Assembly (NCBI GenBank): GCA_963575745.1 | Contig: CAUYUJ010016703.1 | Span: 62,001 to 126,000, forward strand | Direction: 5' to 3' | Length of the DNA: 64,000 nucleotides | Source: Prorocentrum cordatum | Taxonomy: Eukaryota; Sar; Dinophyceae; Prorocentrales; Prorocentraceae | In this document: positions 1 to 11,086 of the stretch, one piece after another | Position numbering within the stretch: the stretch's first letter is position 1 | Layout of the letters: the number at the start of each line of letters is the position of its first letter | The notes under the pieces: generated by a model | What the model was told of the DNA's origin: nothing | What the model saw: the letters and a program-made list of their open reading frames with translations, nothing else | Databases searched by the model: none | Position numbers and translations under genes: made by a program

Positions 1-1734
1 TGCGCTGCAATGTGACGGACCATCCCAGATCGGTGACCTTGGTCACGCCCGACGCGCCACTTCGCGTGGTGACACCTCGCGTGCATCCTCCAGGCTGTGC
101 TGCGCTGGGCAAGTGACAGCGCAGTCCCCCGCCGAGGTCTGGCGCGTTGTTCCCCCCGCGGTCGCTGGGGGCCCTCCGCAGGGAGCGGTGGAGGGATCGC
201 AGAGGCCACTCTGCCCACGCAGCTTCGACATAGGCACTGCCTCTCCCTCCTCCTCCGTCTATTCACTGGATTGTGCGGCTATCGGCTGCGTCTCCCCTCC
301 TCCTCCTCCTCCTCCTCCTCTTTTGCTGATGCGGCGCTCAGTGCCGCATGAAGTCCCCCCTGCCGACCCGCTCCACCGGAGCGCTCGGGCATCCATGGAC
401 ACCTGGAGGCTCACTGGCAGGGCTCCGAGGTGCGTTCGGACAGCGCGGCTGCCATGTGTTGTTCTGGGCAGCCAGGGTCTGAGGCAGTCTGTCCCTGCAG
501 GTGCGGACTCCGCCGGCCCCTGGAGCGGGCGCGGTTCGCCCGCACGGGTTGGGAGCGGTTCGCGGCGCCCCAGGTGCTGGGTTACGGCATGGGGCAGCCC
601 AGCGCGCCACCCCGCTCAGGCACCGCCTGGGGCTGGACCTGAGGTGAGCGCTGTCCTGACAAGTGGTTCATCCTTTGACAGGTCGCCGTTGTTCCCCCAT
701 CAGGTCCGCCCCTGCTACCACGGTTGACGCTCGCATCTTTGTGCCCCCGTCCCCCGTGACGCATGAGCTGCCCGCGTTATGCGCCGGCGGCTTGGTTGTC
801 TCGCTTCCCACGGCGGGCGCCGACTTCGAGCTCTTGCTACTGCACAAGTGGTTTATCCTTTGGCAGTGCGTCTCGGCCCTCCCGCAGGGTGGTCCGTGGT
901 GCTCGACCAGTGCTTGCAGCTGATTCCCCCGGCTTTCAGAGTCAGGCAGTTGTAGGCTGTGGACGACGCGGCGGACGTTTCCTTGCATCGGTCGCTCATG
1001 CCCGAGTATTTCCGGGAGTTCATGTGAGTGAGGCTTTGGTCCCCCCCCTCTTCTGTCCTCGCGTGCCCTCGCCCCTGCCGCCTTTCCCCGCGCCTTCGCC
1101 TCCTCGTCATGTTGGACGGTGCGGCCTCACTGGCCCCTCCGTGCTGCCTCAGCGCGGCGTGACCCACGCCCTTACGCGCTGGTCGGTACGGACTGAGCTG
1201 GCGCCACAGTGCGACTTCTCCGCCGTCCGTCTCCTTCTGATGCCTGCGTCCCCGCTTCCGGGTCGCCTGCATCTTAATGGGGGGCATTTTGTCCGTGGCA
1301 CGTGCACTAGCTGCGTCGGCCTATGCGCCGTCGCCGCTAATTATCTCGCCCTGTGCCCCAGCCGAGACCGTCCCGCTTCCTGGATCTGTCTGTCTTTGGA
1401 GCCGCCGATCAAACATATCCCACCAGCCCAGCCAGAAACAATGGCCAGGCGAGTTGCCCGAATCGGGAAGTGTAGGACATGCAGTGGAACGGCCGCCACG
1501 AAACTGTCTCGTGGCCGCGGAAACAGCGGGACTATGTGTTGACATACTTAGTAAATGCTTCCCTTTCCACGGCGGCTTGAAGAGGATCTTCTGGGGCCCT
1601 CTCGGAGATATCCTGGGTGTTTCTCCGACCCGAAGGGTCCGTGGAGCACGGGATGTCGGCCAGATCGAGTGTCCCCGCAAATTGTTTGACGAGTTTTATG
1701 AAATAAACCTCCTGGGACCATCTTGGCGGTATCA
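1..1734. other. No recognisable gene
   Basis: Open frames run through this stretch on both strands, but none shows a family motif and the composition is simply GC-rich. The only structure I see is a 23-bp near-identical direct repeat at 659-681 and 845-867 (acaagtggttcatcctttgacag against acaagtggtttatcctttggcag). Confidence 0.5.
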
Positions 1735-1965
1735 GGAGGAGGAGGAGGAGGAGGAGGAGGAGGAGGAGGAGGAGGAGGAGGAGGGAGGAGGAGGAGGAGG
1801 AGGAGGAGGAGGAGGAGGAGGAGGAGGAGAGAGGAGGAGGAGGAGGAGGAGGAGGAGGAGGAGGAGGAGGGGGAGGAGGAGGAGGAGGAGGAGGAGGAAA
1901 AGGAGGAGGTGGAGGAGGAGGAAGATTGCGGCAGGATGCGTAGAGATGAGGAGGATGAGGAGGAA
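1735..1965. repeat. (GGA)n purine array
   Basis: Almost uninterrupted GGA/GAG triplets for about 200 bp, so one strand is all purine. Frames read as poly-Glu, poly-Gly or poly-Arg and should not be treated as proteins. Confidence 0.95.
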
Positions 1966-2084
1966 TGAGGCAGGAAAGGAGGAAGGAACGGACGATGACA
2001 AGGAGGTTTTCAACTTGGGCTTTTGAGAAATGTTACGTAAGAGGTTCTGGTAGGACTTTGACGGTCATCTCAGCGGCTCTCTTA

Positions 2085-2620
2085 ATGTCCTCGTGGGAAC
2101 TCTTGGGGTATTTTTTGGCTCCCCCCCCTGGGTGCTGTTTTGGTGTATATTTCGGCTCTCTTTGGGCTTTTTTGTGGGGTCCGGGGGGCCCCTGCGCCGT
2201 CTTGGCCCCCGTGGCCCTAAAAGAGGGTAAGTGATTCGGGTCCCCCTTCTCGGGGGCTCAAACATGCAGTTTTGGGACCCTCTTGGGTCGCTCTTAGGGC
2301 CCTCTTGGGCCTCTCTTGGGTCCATCTTGGGGCTCTCTTGGGCCATCTTGGGGCCATCTTGAGGCCTCCGAAGCCAATCGCAAGCGAACAGGCGAGACTG
2401 CAACACCACAGATATTCTGTAGGTTTTTGAAGGATGTAGGTCTCTGATGGGGATCTTTGGAGGGTTCGGAGCGCACTTGAAACTGTCTTTGGACCGTCTT
2501 GAGGCACCTCGGATGTGTGTCGGAGGCTATCTTAAGCCATCTTGGAGGCAGTCTTGGGCTCTCTTGGGCGCTTTTGGAGCCATCTTCTTGGGCCATCTTG
2601 GGCGCTCTAGCGCCTCGCCC
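2085..2620 (+). repeat. 11-bp phased TCTTGGG array
   Basis: Degenerate tandem motif TCTTGGGnCC. Between 2282 and 2364 successive CTTGGG-type cores lie 11, 11, 11, 11, 11, 10 and 11 bp apart. Further cores run to 2620. The segment ends in a ccgaagcc module also found after the arrays at 59310 and 61195. Frames read Gly/Leu/Trp-rich (SWGLLG-like) and are probably not translated. Confidence 0.85.
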
Positions 2621-2678
2621 TCCCCTCCTTCCAGGCACAGGGGATGTGGTAGGGGAGGGATCGAGACACCCCCTAGAT

Positions 2679-3380
2679 TGCAAGCCGTCTAACTTACTCC
2701 CACCCGCCTTCCCAACACATCAGTAACACCCGAGCCAGAGCATGTGCAGCGGTCGTCTTTGGATGGGCAGCTAGTGGGGACCAGCACCGACCCCATGTGC
2801 GCGACGCTGGGGCGAGGTACGCCACGCGCGCCAGGCGCGCTACGTGCGCCAGGCACCCTTTGGGCCCGAGCGTGCCAGGCACGCCTGGTGCGCCAGATGC
2901 GCCACGTGCTCCGCGTGCGCCAGGTGTGCCACATACTCCAGCCGCGCCAGGTGCGCCACGTCTGGGGCACGCTCAGGGTGTGTGAGGTGCGCCTGCGCAC
3001 GTGACAGCACACATCGGGCGACATGTCGGCCCCCACCATCCTTGTCGAAAACCAATGCCCATCATTGTGTCTGGTGGGCCTACGTACAGCAGGCAACACG
3101 CACCACCCTCCCTGCGCACACCAGGCAGTGGGCAATATGCTGACACGCCCGCACCCCCTGGCAAAACTGATGCAAAGTGCTCGCGGGCCTCACGAAAATG
3201 CTTCAAGACTTTGTCCCAAAGTGTACTTTGTATTGTTTTTCGAGAGGGATGGTAGGGGGGCCGCATCGGGTTGGCCGCGCATGCTCCACATTTGGAGGCA
3301 TGCGAGTTGTATTGTTTCTTGGCAGGGATTGTTTGGGGGGGATGAGCATGGTGCCCTCATTGTTCCTGGTTAGCTGCCGG
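2679..3380 (+). repeat. Composite repeat, copy 1
   Basis: Starts with an aagccgtct...cccacccgccttcccaac module, then a GCGCCAGGTGCGCCAC-type Cys/Gln-rich degenerate array (about 2815-2990), then units with ccaatgc and a caggGATGG tail. The same order of modules recurs at 3440-3702 and 13328-13560 and in the 140-bp units at 12811-13240. Confidence 0.7.
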
Positions 3381-3702
3381 TCGCCCGGGGGAAGCGCTGT
3401 ATATGAATAGGGAACAGTGATCGAGGCCCTCCTTTCGCCTGCAAGCCGTCTCGCTCATTCCCACCCGCTCTCCCAACACATGAGTGACACCCGAGGGAGT
3501 CTCAGCATATTGCTTCGGAGCGCCACGCATGCCATGTGCGCCACGGGTTCCAGGTGCACCACGCAACCAAGAGGCCCAAACGAGCCAGGCGCGCCAAGTG
3601 CGGCACGTGCTCCACGTTTAAGTAATATGCCGGCCCCACCGCCGCCCCTGTCAAAAACCAGGGCGCCCGCGCATGCTCAAGGTGTGGAGGCAAAGTGCGT
3701 TC
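3381..3702 (+). repeat. Composite repeat, copy 2 (left flank of retroelement)
   Basis: Has the same cccacccgctctcccaacac module at about 3446 and a shortened GCGCCAGG array. It ends in gaggcaaagtgcgttct, which is the first half of the 140-bp unit seen at 12811-13240. The second half of the unit resumes directly after the retroelement at about 12798, so the two flanks were once contiguous. Confidence 0.7.
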
Positions 3703-3763
3703 TTTGAAATATTATTGTGTTTCCCTCTGCTAACGTTCGGCTCGCCCGTTGCTGTGTGTGCTC
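3703..3763 (+). repeat. Terminal direct repeat A1
   Basis: Matches 12480-12540 at 57 of 61 positions by direct reading (begins tttgaaatattattgtg, core cgttcggctcgcccgttgct). Marks the left end of the retroelement. Confidence 0.9.
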
Positions 3764-3778
3764 GAGTCATTCAGGGGG

Positions 3779-4204
3779 ATGCTCTGGGGCGACCTCGCAG
3801 GCCTCGCCCGCGATCTGCTGCCAGCGGCGCTCCACCTTCGGACATCCTGGACGGCCGGCAGCTGGCCCGCCTGCCCCTCGCTGGAGTGCCCGGACGTGGT
3901 GCTGCCGGCGTGTTCGGCCTTCCAGAGCGGGGGTTGCGCCTGCCCGGAGCTCGGGCTGGGCCCGCTCCTCTGGCTGGGGGCGGCCATCGGGTTCGCGAGC
4001 GCCGCCGCCGGCGGGGTGGCGAGCTGCGCCATCGGCGCGCTGGCGTGTAGCCTCTGGACGAGGTCGTCGGCCCGACGGGCCGAGCCGGCGGGGGCGGCGA
4101 CGGCGGCGCGGCAAGTGCCGAGTGGGCTCGCGATTTGGGACGGAAAGTGGCCTGCACAGAGAGGCCCGACGACGCCAGCCCAGCTGAGGGATGCCCACTC
4201 TTGA
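3779..4204 (+). CDS. Cys-rich single-membrane-segment protein of the YR element
   Basis: A 141-residue ORF from the first ATG after A1. It holds a Cys-rich patch (LECPDVVLPAC, then CACPELGLG) followed at once by a hydrophobic Ala/Gly/Leu stretch long enough to cross a membrane, then a basic Ala-rich tail. Its last codons overlap the ATG of the next ORF at 4191, which fits translational coupling or simple compaction. I do not recognise a family and no enzymatic motif is visible. Its position first in the element suggests a structural or accessory role; that is inference. Confidence 0.5.
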   Translation: MLWGDLAGLARDLLPAALHLRTSWTAGSWPACPSLECPDVVLPACSAFQSGGCACPELGLGPLLWLGAAIGFASAAAGGVASCAIGALACSLWTRSSARRAEPAGAATAARQVPSGLAIWDGKWPAQRGPTTPAQLRDAHS

Positions 4205-5225
4205 CACGAAGTGTGCGGAGGTGCACGTTCACCACCCAGATGATGAGAACGGTCTGGTGTGGCATCATCATGTGCTTCCGTATCGTGCCGCTGCTGGCCG
4301 ATGGGTGTGCCTCACCCCAGAGATGCAGCTCCAGATCCATGATCTCAACGAGCAACAGAATAGGATCCTGTCGAGGCGCTCGCCATTCCCAGCCAATCCG
4401 GCGGCGGCGTCCTACGCATTCGACGACGATGGGGTCACCGGGCCCCAGCTCGAAGAGTTCGTGGCGCAGGCGAAGCTGAAGGCCGTCATCCTTGAGGACG
4501 GTGCCTTCGGGGAGCCCGAGGTCGAGAGGTGGGTCGTCTACCGGGTCGACGACGAACACTTCGGCAAGGAGGTGCCCGACGATGTGTTGGCCGACGGCCA
4601 GCGGTTCGTTGGTCTCGGGTCCCTCGGGGCGAAGCGGTTCGTGGAGCGAGTCAGAGGCGACAAGCTCGACGTGTGGAAGGAGAAGCGAGAGCAGAGTGAG
4701 GGTGACTCGCCCGTTCTGGGCGTCCACCGCAAGAGGGGGAAACGCAACTTGGCGCTCTCAGATGCGGTGGAGCTCTTCACGGAGGAGACGTTCGAGGACT
4801 GGCCGCTCCCCCCCCCGCGCGCGATTAAGGGGTACTTCGAGGTCGTGCGGGAGGGGCCTGGCTCGATGGTGGTCCACGAGAGCGAGTGGAGGCAGGAGAG
4901 CGGCGTCGGCGATGGCACCGCGGCCCTCCGCGAGCACCGCAACAACGCGGAGGTGCTGCGGCTGGCTTGCCAGGTGGGCCAGCCCAACCTGCCCGGCCTG
5001 GCGTGCTTCGAGCAGCTGGCGCGGAGGCGGATCCAGATCGAGGTGGCCGTGGAGTGGAACGCCAAGCATCCAGACCATGCAGGGTTTGATCTGGTCATGA
5101 GCGGCCCGTCTACGGAGAGCGGCGCCGCCTCGAGCAGAAGTTTCAGGGGCTGGGTCTACAAGGGGCAGGGGGGCGGGCCAGACGCTCAGGCAGGCGCGGC
5201 TGCTGCGAGAGGAGAGGTGCGATGA
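4191..5225 (+). CDS. Gag-like/N-terminal polyprotein of the YR element
   Basis: A clean 344-codon ORF starting with ATG at 4191. It is hydrophilic, with a His/Trp-rich start (GLVWHHHVL), a mixed-charge middle and a basic Gly-rich end. After the stop at 5223 the reading continues one frame over as a Lys/Gly-rich tail to about 5316, so the true protein was probably longer and this copy carries a small indel. There is no zinc knuckle. It lies directly upstream of the RT, the gag position in YR retrotransposons. The family link is inferred from position, not from a motif. Confidence 0.55.
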   Translation: MPTLDTKCAEVHVHHPDDENGLVWHHHVLPYRAAAGRWVCLTPEMQLQIHDLNEQQNRILSRRSPFPANPAAASYAFDDDGVTGPQLEEFVAQAKLKAVILEDGAFGEPEVERWVVYRVDDEHFGKEVPDDVLADGQRFVGLGSLGAKRFVERVRGDKLDVWKEKREQSEGDSPVLGVHRKRGKRNLALSDAVELFTEETFEDWPLPPPRAIKGYFEVVREGPGSMVVHESEWRQESGVGDGTAALREHRNNAEVLRLACQVGQPNLPGLACFEQLARRRIQIEVAVEWNAKHPDHAGFDLVMSGPSTESGAASSRSFRGWVYKGQGGGPDAQAGAAAARGEVR

Positions 5226-5491
5226 GGGCAAGCGTGCGAAGGGGGGCAAAGGAGCGGACCCCGACCCCAAGAAGGCGACAAAGCTCAGGAAGGGCGGCGG
5301 CTCGGGGGGGGACTAGAAGGACGAGGGCTGACCCCGAGGGTCGGCCCCCTTAAGGCTGGGGGTCGCGCGGCCTGGTCGCCCCCGCCATCAGTTTTGACCG
5401 CGGAGACGCTGGCGTTCGGCAGCGGTTCCGATCCCAGAGGCGGCGCGGAGAGCCCCCCCCCCTGCAGTCTCACTGTTTTCCGAGCTCGAGC

Positions 5492-7110
5492 TTGGCATCT
5501 CCCAGCGTTCAGCAGCGGCGGCGTGATCAGCTACTTCTTTTCCAAGCGTCTCAAGCGCGAGGCGATTCGGAGGGCGGGGAGGGCACTCCGTTGCAATGCG
5601 ATGTCCGGCAGCACGTGGCTCGGCGGGTCAAGGCGCGTAGCCCTCCACTTCGAGACCCGGATGATGACGGGGCCCTCGCTGAGCTCCGGGCGCCCATGGA
5701 CCTGTGCTCGCAGGAGTCAAAGAACCTCCGTCAGCACGGCATCGACAAGCTCGAAAACTATCGGTCGGGCACTGTGGCGAAGGGCGCAATGGCGCTCCTC
5801 TCGCCCGAGACGGCAGGCCCCACGAGGCATTTTCAGCATTGCATCGAGCGCGATGCTGAGCAGATGGTGGAGATGCAAGCGGCCGAGGGTTTTCCGCGGC
5901 CGTACTGGGATCCGGCTTTGTCTCGAGATCGCGACTGTATCTTCGAGCTCGGCGCCTCGGGCAGGCCAACCTCGTCGGCATCAGGAGGCGCATCAAGGCG
6001 AAGGTCGGGATCTCCTTCGTCGCGAAGAAGGGCCCTGCGTGGATCAGGCTCATCATCGACGTCAGGCAGGCCAGCCGCTGCCATAGGACACCGCCTAGGA
6101 CTCGTCTGGGGTCAGTCGGCGGCTTCTGCGAGGCCCTGTCGGACGGCGCGCTGCGCGACCTGGGCGGCCTCGGCGGGGTCGCTGAGATCTGGGGCGGCGC
6201 CGGCGACCTGGGCGGCTGCTTCTTCCAGATGCTGGTGGAGGAGCTCGGGTCCTGGTTCGGCATGGACGTGCCCCGCGCTGCCGGCGACTTGGGGGTCACT
6301 CAGGTCTATGACGACGACCTCGGGAGGCGTGTCGCGGTCGACCCGTCCGAGGTGGTCTACCCTGTCTTCCGCGGCGTGGCCGTGGGCTGGTCCTGGGCTC
6401 TGCGTCTGACGAACGAGGTGGTCTCTCACCTGGCGTCCAGGAGCGCCGTCTGCCCTCGATCGCTGGTGCGGGAGCGGACCCCGGCCCCCGCCTTGCGTAG
6501 GGGGCGGGCGGTGTCGGGCGTGTACGTGGACAACTTCACGACGCTCGCTTGGGACCAGGAGACGGCGCTCGACTCAGTGGAGCGCTTCAGGCCGGCCGCC
6601 TCGTCGGTCGGCATCGGCGCGCGCGTGGACTCGGACGTCGCCGTGGTGTTTGAGTGCCTGGGCGTGGTTTTTGACGGGAGGCAGCGGTGCCTTCGGCGTG
6701 TGCCGCGTCGAGTCTGGCGGGTCTACATGGCGACTCGAGCCTTTCGGCGTCGTCGCTGGATCCACGGGGGCGCCCTGGAGATCTGGCTCTTGCGCGTCGT
6801 CAACATGTTCGGGCTGCCGCGGCCGGCGCTGTCCTGCCTCCTGACCATTTACCCCTTCGTGGCCGCGGCCCGTGGCCGGCGAGATCGGCCCGCGTCGGCT
6901 GTCAAGAACGAGATGCGGTTCGCGCGGGGCCTCCTCTTCCTCAGCGAGAACGACGTGGGGCCGACTTCGCCCATGAGGTCTACTGTTCGGACTCCGCGCT
7001 GCTGTCCACCACGGCCACCGACGCCGAGCTGCGTGACCTCGCCCGCTAGCGCGAGAGGTGGCGCTTCAAGCTCGTGGACTCTTTGTCGGATGTCGGCTTG
7101 CTGCGGCCCG
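5492..7110 (+). pseudogene. Reverse transcriptase-RNase H of the YR element, frameshifted
   Basis: RT signatures can be followed across three frames. Frame 2 gives a lead-in with PYWDPALSRDRD (to about 5940). Frame 1 gives the fingers (VGISFVAKKG, then RLIIDVRQASRCHRTPP), motif A (AGDLGGCFFQM), motif B (VFRGVAVGWSWAL), motif C YVDN near 6530 and the downstream FECLGVVFD. Frame 3 from about 6957 gives an RNase H start, CSDSALLSTT, then ELRDLAR, a TAG at 7047 and RERWRFKLVD. Motif C is YVDN rather than YVDD, so the second Asp is missing. Two frameshifts and one stop make it non-functional unless corrected. The DIRS-like assignment rests on these motifs plus the neighbouring recombinase and split repeats. 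Confidence 0.8.
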
Positions 7111-8600
7111 AGTGGGTCGAGCGCGCGGGCGGCCGTCTCGCTCCGGGCGGAGGGTGTGACCTTCCAGAGGGCGCCTGCGCTGACGTTGCTGTGCGAGGGT
7201 CTCGGCCCCGTGCCATTGGCCCGCAGACTCAGTTTGGGCGCTCGCTGGAAGCGGCCGCCGGCGATCGGGGGGCCTCTCAAACCCGAGCGGGGCGCAGTGC
7301 TCACCCGCCGAGGCCAGGGGTTCGCCTGGGGGAGGTTGAAGTGCCCAGCGCTGTGCCCGCCATCGATCTTTGTTGGGATGATCGTCGGAGATGGAGGCGT
7401 CTGCGAGTTGGGCGCTGGCGCTGGACATTCAGACTCAATCGCTCGTACTAGTGCGCGGACCGCATGCAGGCCGCAGTCCACGCGCCTCAGGGCCCCTCTT
7501 AGGGCTCTCTTGGGGCTCTCTTGGGTATCTTGGGGCCATTACGGTGCCTTCCGAGGCTCGTAGAGAGAGCCCCAGGGCGGCTCCGGGAGGGCCCCAAGAG
7601 GGCCCCTGAGTGTCCCCGGCTCCCCTGAACCACCTTCAATTTCCCTCCCCCTCCCTGTTCCCGTTTCATCCACGCCTTCCGCCTCGCCCTCCTCCTCCTC
7701 GCCGCATTGCCCCTCCCCCCCTCATTCGCGCGCACCTCCCATTCCACCCCTCCCCACCAGTCCTCCTGCCAAAGGAACCTGGCCGTCGCTTTCGGCGACG
7801 CACCAGCGCCCTCGGCGAACCGCGCTGCAACGAAAGCGCTGCACTACGCGAGAGTAGTAGGATGACATGTTTCCGACATGATGCGTGGGCGCCCAACGCG
7901 CGGGCCTACGTGACACGTCGAGGGCGCCTGACACGCGCCCGCGCTACAATTCACGACCGAAGTCGGAAACTTAGCTCCGGCGGCGCGCATGCGGTAGCAC
8001 ACGCATGCGTTCGGCATCACCCGCGCGGGGCGGCTAACAAATTCGCGGGGTTGCGGTAAAAATGCCATTGTGCCCAACATCGTTTCGAAGCGCGCTGCGG
8101 TGCGCCGCGTGCGAGTTTCCCTCCTGCTGTCCAGGTGGCGGACCCTGCCGCTGAGGCCTGCGGTGGAGATCCCTCTGGGGTCGCAAGCCGTGTGATGGTG
8201 TGCGCTCAAATGGAGCGGCGTCGCCATGTGGGCCCTGCCACTGGCGCCTCCGGTGGGGCCCCCTATGGGGCCGCGGAGCGATGTGTTGGGCGTGCCGAGA
8301 CAGAGAAATTATACAGGGAGGGGCAGGAACATAAAAAGGGGAGAACAGGGGGGAAGGAGGAGGACGACGACGAGGAAGGGAGAGGGGGGGAGAAACGACG
8401 GGGCAGGAAGAAGGGGGGGCGAGTTAGTAGGGCGAGGTGGGAGGGGGAGGGGAAGATGTGGGAAAGGGGGAAGGAGGGCCAGGGAGGGGGAAAGCCATGG
8501 AAAAGGGGAGGGATGGGGCAGGGGGGAGGGTGGGCGAGTTAGTAGGGAGGAGGAAGGAAGGGTGATAAAGAGAGAGGGTTGGAATATGAGGGAAAACCGT
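7111..8600. other. Decayed RNase H tail, phased repeat and low-complexity DNA
   Basis: 7111-7451 stays open in the RNase H frame but shows no further motif. 7485-7620 is a short TCTTGGGG array. 7620-7760 is pyrimidine-rich. 8215-8290 resembles one unit of the 88-bp tandem repeat at 9808. 8300-8600 is a G/A-rich purine tract. I see no gene. Confidence 0.5.
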
Positions 8601-9800
8601 GAGACATAGTGTCAACCGGCAGCCCCAACTTGTCCGCAGCAGGGCCCAAATTTCCCCGCGACGCCCCTGCGAGGCTCCCACGAGTGCCACCTGGAGGTCC
8701 ATGGCGCCACCGAGAACGTCCACAATGCCCTGCAAGTTTTGCGCGGAAGCCCCCGAGGCATCTAGGAAATCCCCATCGCACAAAAAAGCGAAACCTGCAA
8801 CAACGCCCAAAAGGCTTGCGACCCACGGCGCAGGCGTAGCGGCGGGGTTTGCCACAGGCGTCGGAATGCCAGAGCCTTCGCACACCCCCGAATCTCCCCT
8901 GGGAGCTTCCTGGGGCGAGCTCCACGCAGCGTTCGCCCTGGCCGACCGACGCCCCCCCCCACCCCCCCGAAGGGTTGGGCCAGGCAAGCAGAAGTCGGGG
9001 ATGCCCGCCACCATGTCCCCTCGCCCTCTTCCTCCTCCTCATCGTTTTCCTCCTCCTCCTGCCAATCTCTCTCCTCCTCCTCTTCCCCCCCCGCCGCGCC
9101 GCCATGTCCCCCCCCTCGCCGCGTGATGCTACTGTGCTCCCGTTAGGACCGCGAATCGCCCGGCGAACGCGGCGCGACCTCGTGGGCGCACCAGACTGCT
9201 TCGACAAGCCGCCCGACCAAACTGACAAACAAAATGTCCACCCGGACCGTCGGGCAAAATTGCCGTGGTGTCCAGGGGGGGTGCATCCTAACTGTGAAAT
9301 CACAATGAATCCGCCCCGCAGCGAAAGCCAGGAACGATTTTGTCGCGACGAAGGGTGCACGCGCGCAACGCAGAAGGATAGCAAAGAAGGAACGCGAACC
9401 AGGGCAAGGCAAGAACAGCGCGGGGGGGATGCGAGGGGGGCGGCAAGAGCAGATGATGACGAAATGAGAAAGGCATTTGCTTGTAGAGTACGTGTCCCGA
9501 CGGATCCACGCACAGCGGGCGCCAAAGTAATCGCGTCACATTTGATCTCCAATCTGTAGCCTCGATGCCAGCATCACAAGCGTACGCAGGATGCCCTGCG
9601 GGCGCAGTGCTCATGAAGTCCGCCCCGCGCGTGGCGCAGCAAGCAGGCGACGTAACTTAACTCCTTCGCGCCGAGAGGCGGGCGGCCGCGCATGTCAAGA
9701 AACTCAAAGAGCCCCTCGCGGTCGCCCACGGGGCCTCGCAAAGGCCGATTAGGACCTGGACTAACATATGCCTGGCGAAATACCCAACCATATGCAACTG
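8600..9800. other. Coding-like segments, strand unresolved
   Basis: The minus strand (8640-9014 and 9300-9614) reads as Ala/Gly/Leu-rich, protein-like sequence. The plus strand has a 236-codon ORF (8849-9559) whose last 130 residues are charged. Before that part lie a pyrimidine tract and a ttag|GACC acceptor-like site at about 9147. None matches a family I know. It is probably part of whatever inserted between the RT and YR genes. Confidence 0.3.
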
Positions 9801-9807
9801 TGGGTAC

Positions 9808-10135
9808 CATGTGGGGCCACGAATGCGTGGGGGGTGCGCCAAGAAGGGGCGGCGCCGCCATGTGGACCGCGCCACTGGGGCCTCCGGTGGGGCTCCATGC
9901 GGGGCCGCGAACCGAGCGAGGGGTGCGCCCGCATGGGGCGCAGCCGCCATGTAGGCCCTGTCAGCAGGGCCGTCAGTGGAGCTCCATGTGGGGCCACGAA
10001 CCGTGCGAGGGGTGCGCCCACATGGGTGGCACCGCCATGGAGCCATGCCATTGGGGCCTTCGGTGGACCTCCATGTGGGGCCACGAAGCGGGGGGGGGGT
10101 GCGCCCACATGAGGCGGCGCCGCCACGCGGACCAC
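9808..10135 (+). repeat. 88-bp tandem repeat, four units
   Basis: catgtggggccacgaa-type starts lie at 9808, 9896, 9985 and 10072, giving periods of 88, 89 and 87 bp. Each unit also has gaggggtgcgccc and a cgccgccatg segment. A single diverged unit lies at 8215-8290. Confidence 0.85.
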
Positions 10136-10142
10136 GATCCAG

Positions 10143-10674
10143 CATGGGTCCTTGCAGATCGGCGGGCCTGGCGAAAGCATAAAGGTATCCAAGAATTTCG
10201 AGTCCTGTCCGAGCCCATCGATATCCTCCTGCGTGAATGCATAATCTTCCTGGCAATCATGGTCGGCCCACGCGGCGCAAAAATAATTGCCCTGCCTGGC
10301 CCACTCGCGCGCCAGACTATTAGCAGGGGCCATTCCACCATGCCTGGTGTAGTGGAAGCTCTGCTGTTTCGTGAACCCGTACAGGTCGCAAAAGTTCAGG
10401 GAGGCCCGGGTGCGCAAACGCGGCAACGCAATTTAATGCGTTCCTGCCCGCCGCCACGTTGCCGGCGCCTCCCTGGTGTCTCACGCGAAAGTACGTCTCG
10501 CGTGATCGCGTCGCTTTGGATGCGCAGCGCGGTTTTCATTATGGTTTTGCGTCCCCGAGAATTTTCAGAAGTGCGCCTGGCGACCTGCAAATTTGCACAG
10601 CCAGTTGCCATCGCGCCGCGACTTCTGGCGATGCCACCGCCCTCGAACATGCGCGCGCGCACGTGCGAGCCCAC
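10143..10674 (-). CDS. Unassigned minus-strand coding-like segment
   Basis: Read on the minus strand, 10674 to 10396 gives a basic Arg/Lys-rich stretch (SENSRGRKTIMKTALRIQS) and 10426 to 10143 gives an acidic and aromatic stretch (GNYFCAAWADHDCQEDYAF, then TQEDIDGLGQDSKFLD). The residue mix, with Trp, Tyr, Cys and Asp/Glu in balanced use, looks translated, unlike the repeat frames around it. The two parts are in different frames and overlap, so an intron or indel is needed to join them. No family is recognised. It is antisense to the enclosing retroelement, which supports a separate inserted unit. Confidence 0.3.
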
Positions 10675-11086
10675 GGTTGTAGGTTAGCGCGCGCCGGCAC
10701 GCACATCGCGTTTGCTTGTCTACTTCTGCGCTCATCATGCTGTTGCGCGCTGTAGTGTCGCATGGGGCTCGCGCGTGGTTGCGCGACCTTCAATGTGTTA
10801 TTGAACGCAAGGGCGCCTTTGATGTCGCTGTGGCAGTGCCACTTGCTCCAAGGTGTTTATTCGATTATCACCGCTGCCGCTGTCATTGGCGCGGCGGTTC
10901 CCTATCGCAACGTCGCGATTGGTAGGCAATTCGGTCCGCGCCCTTTCGCACCAAACGTTGTTATCGTGGTCCTAATCGGGGCATCAGTTTGCAGCAAGGA
11001 GCATCGCGCAGGCGCTCGCATTCCCGCGTTCGGCGTTTAAACATTTTTTTGAATTACGTTTTGTCGTCAAAAGCTTCGCCGGTAGA
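10675..11086. other. No feature seen
   Basis: Moderately GC-rich sequence with many gcgc runs. No ORF with recognisable content and no clear repeat. It lies just upstream of the recombinase gene. Confidence 0.4.

Noticed and set aside
4538-5098. Minus-strand ORFs antisense to the gag-like ORF
   Set aside because: Mirror frames of a GC-rich coding sequence without domain content.
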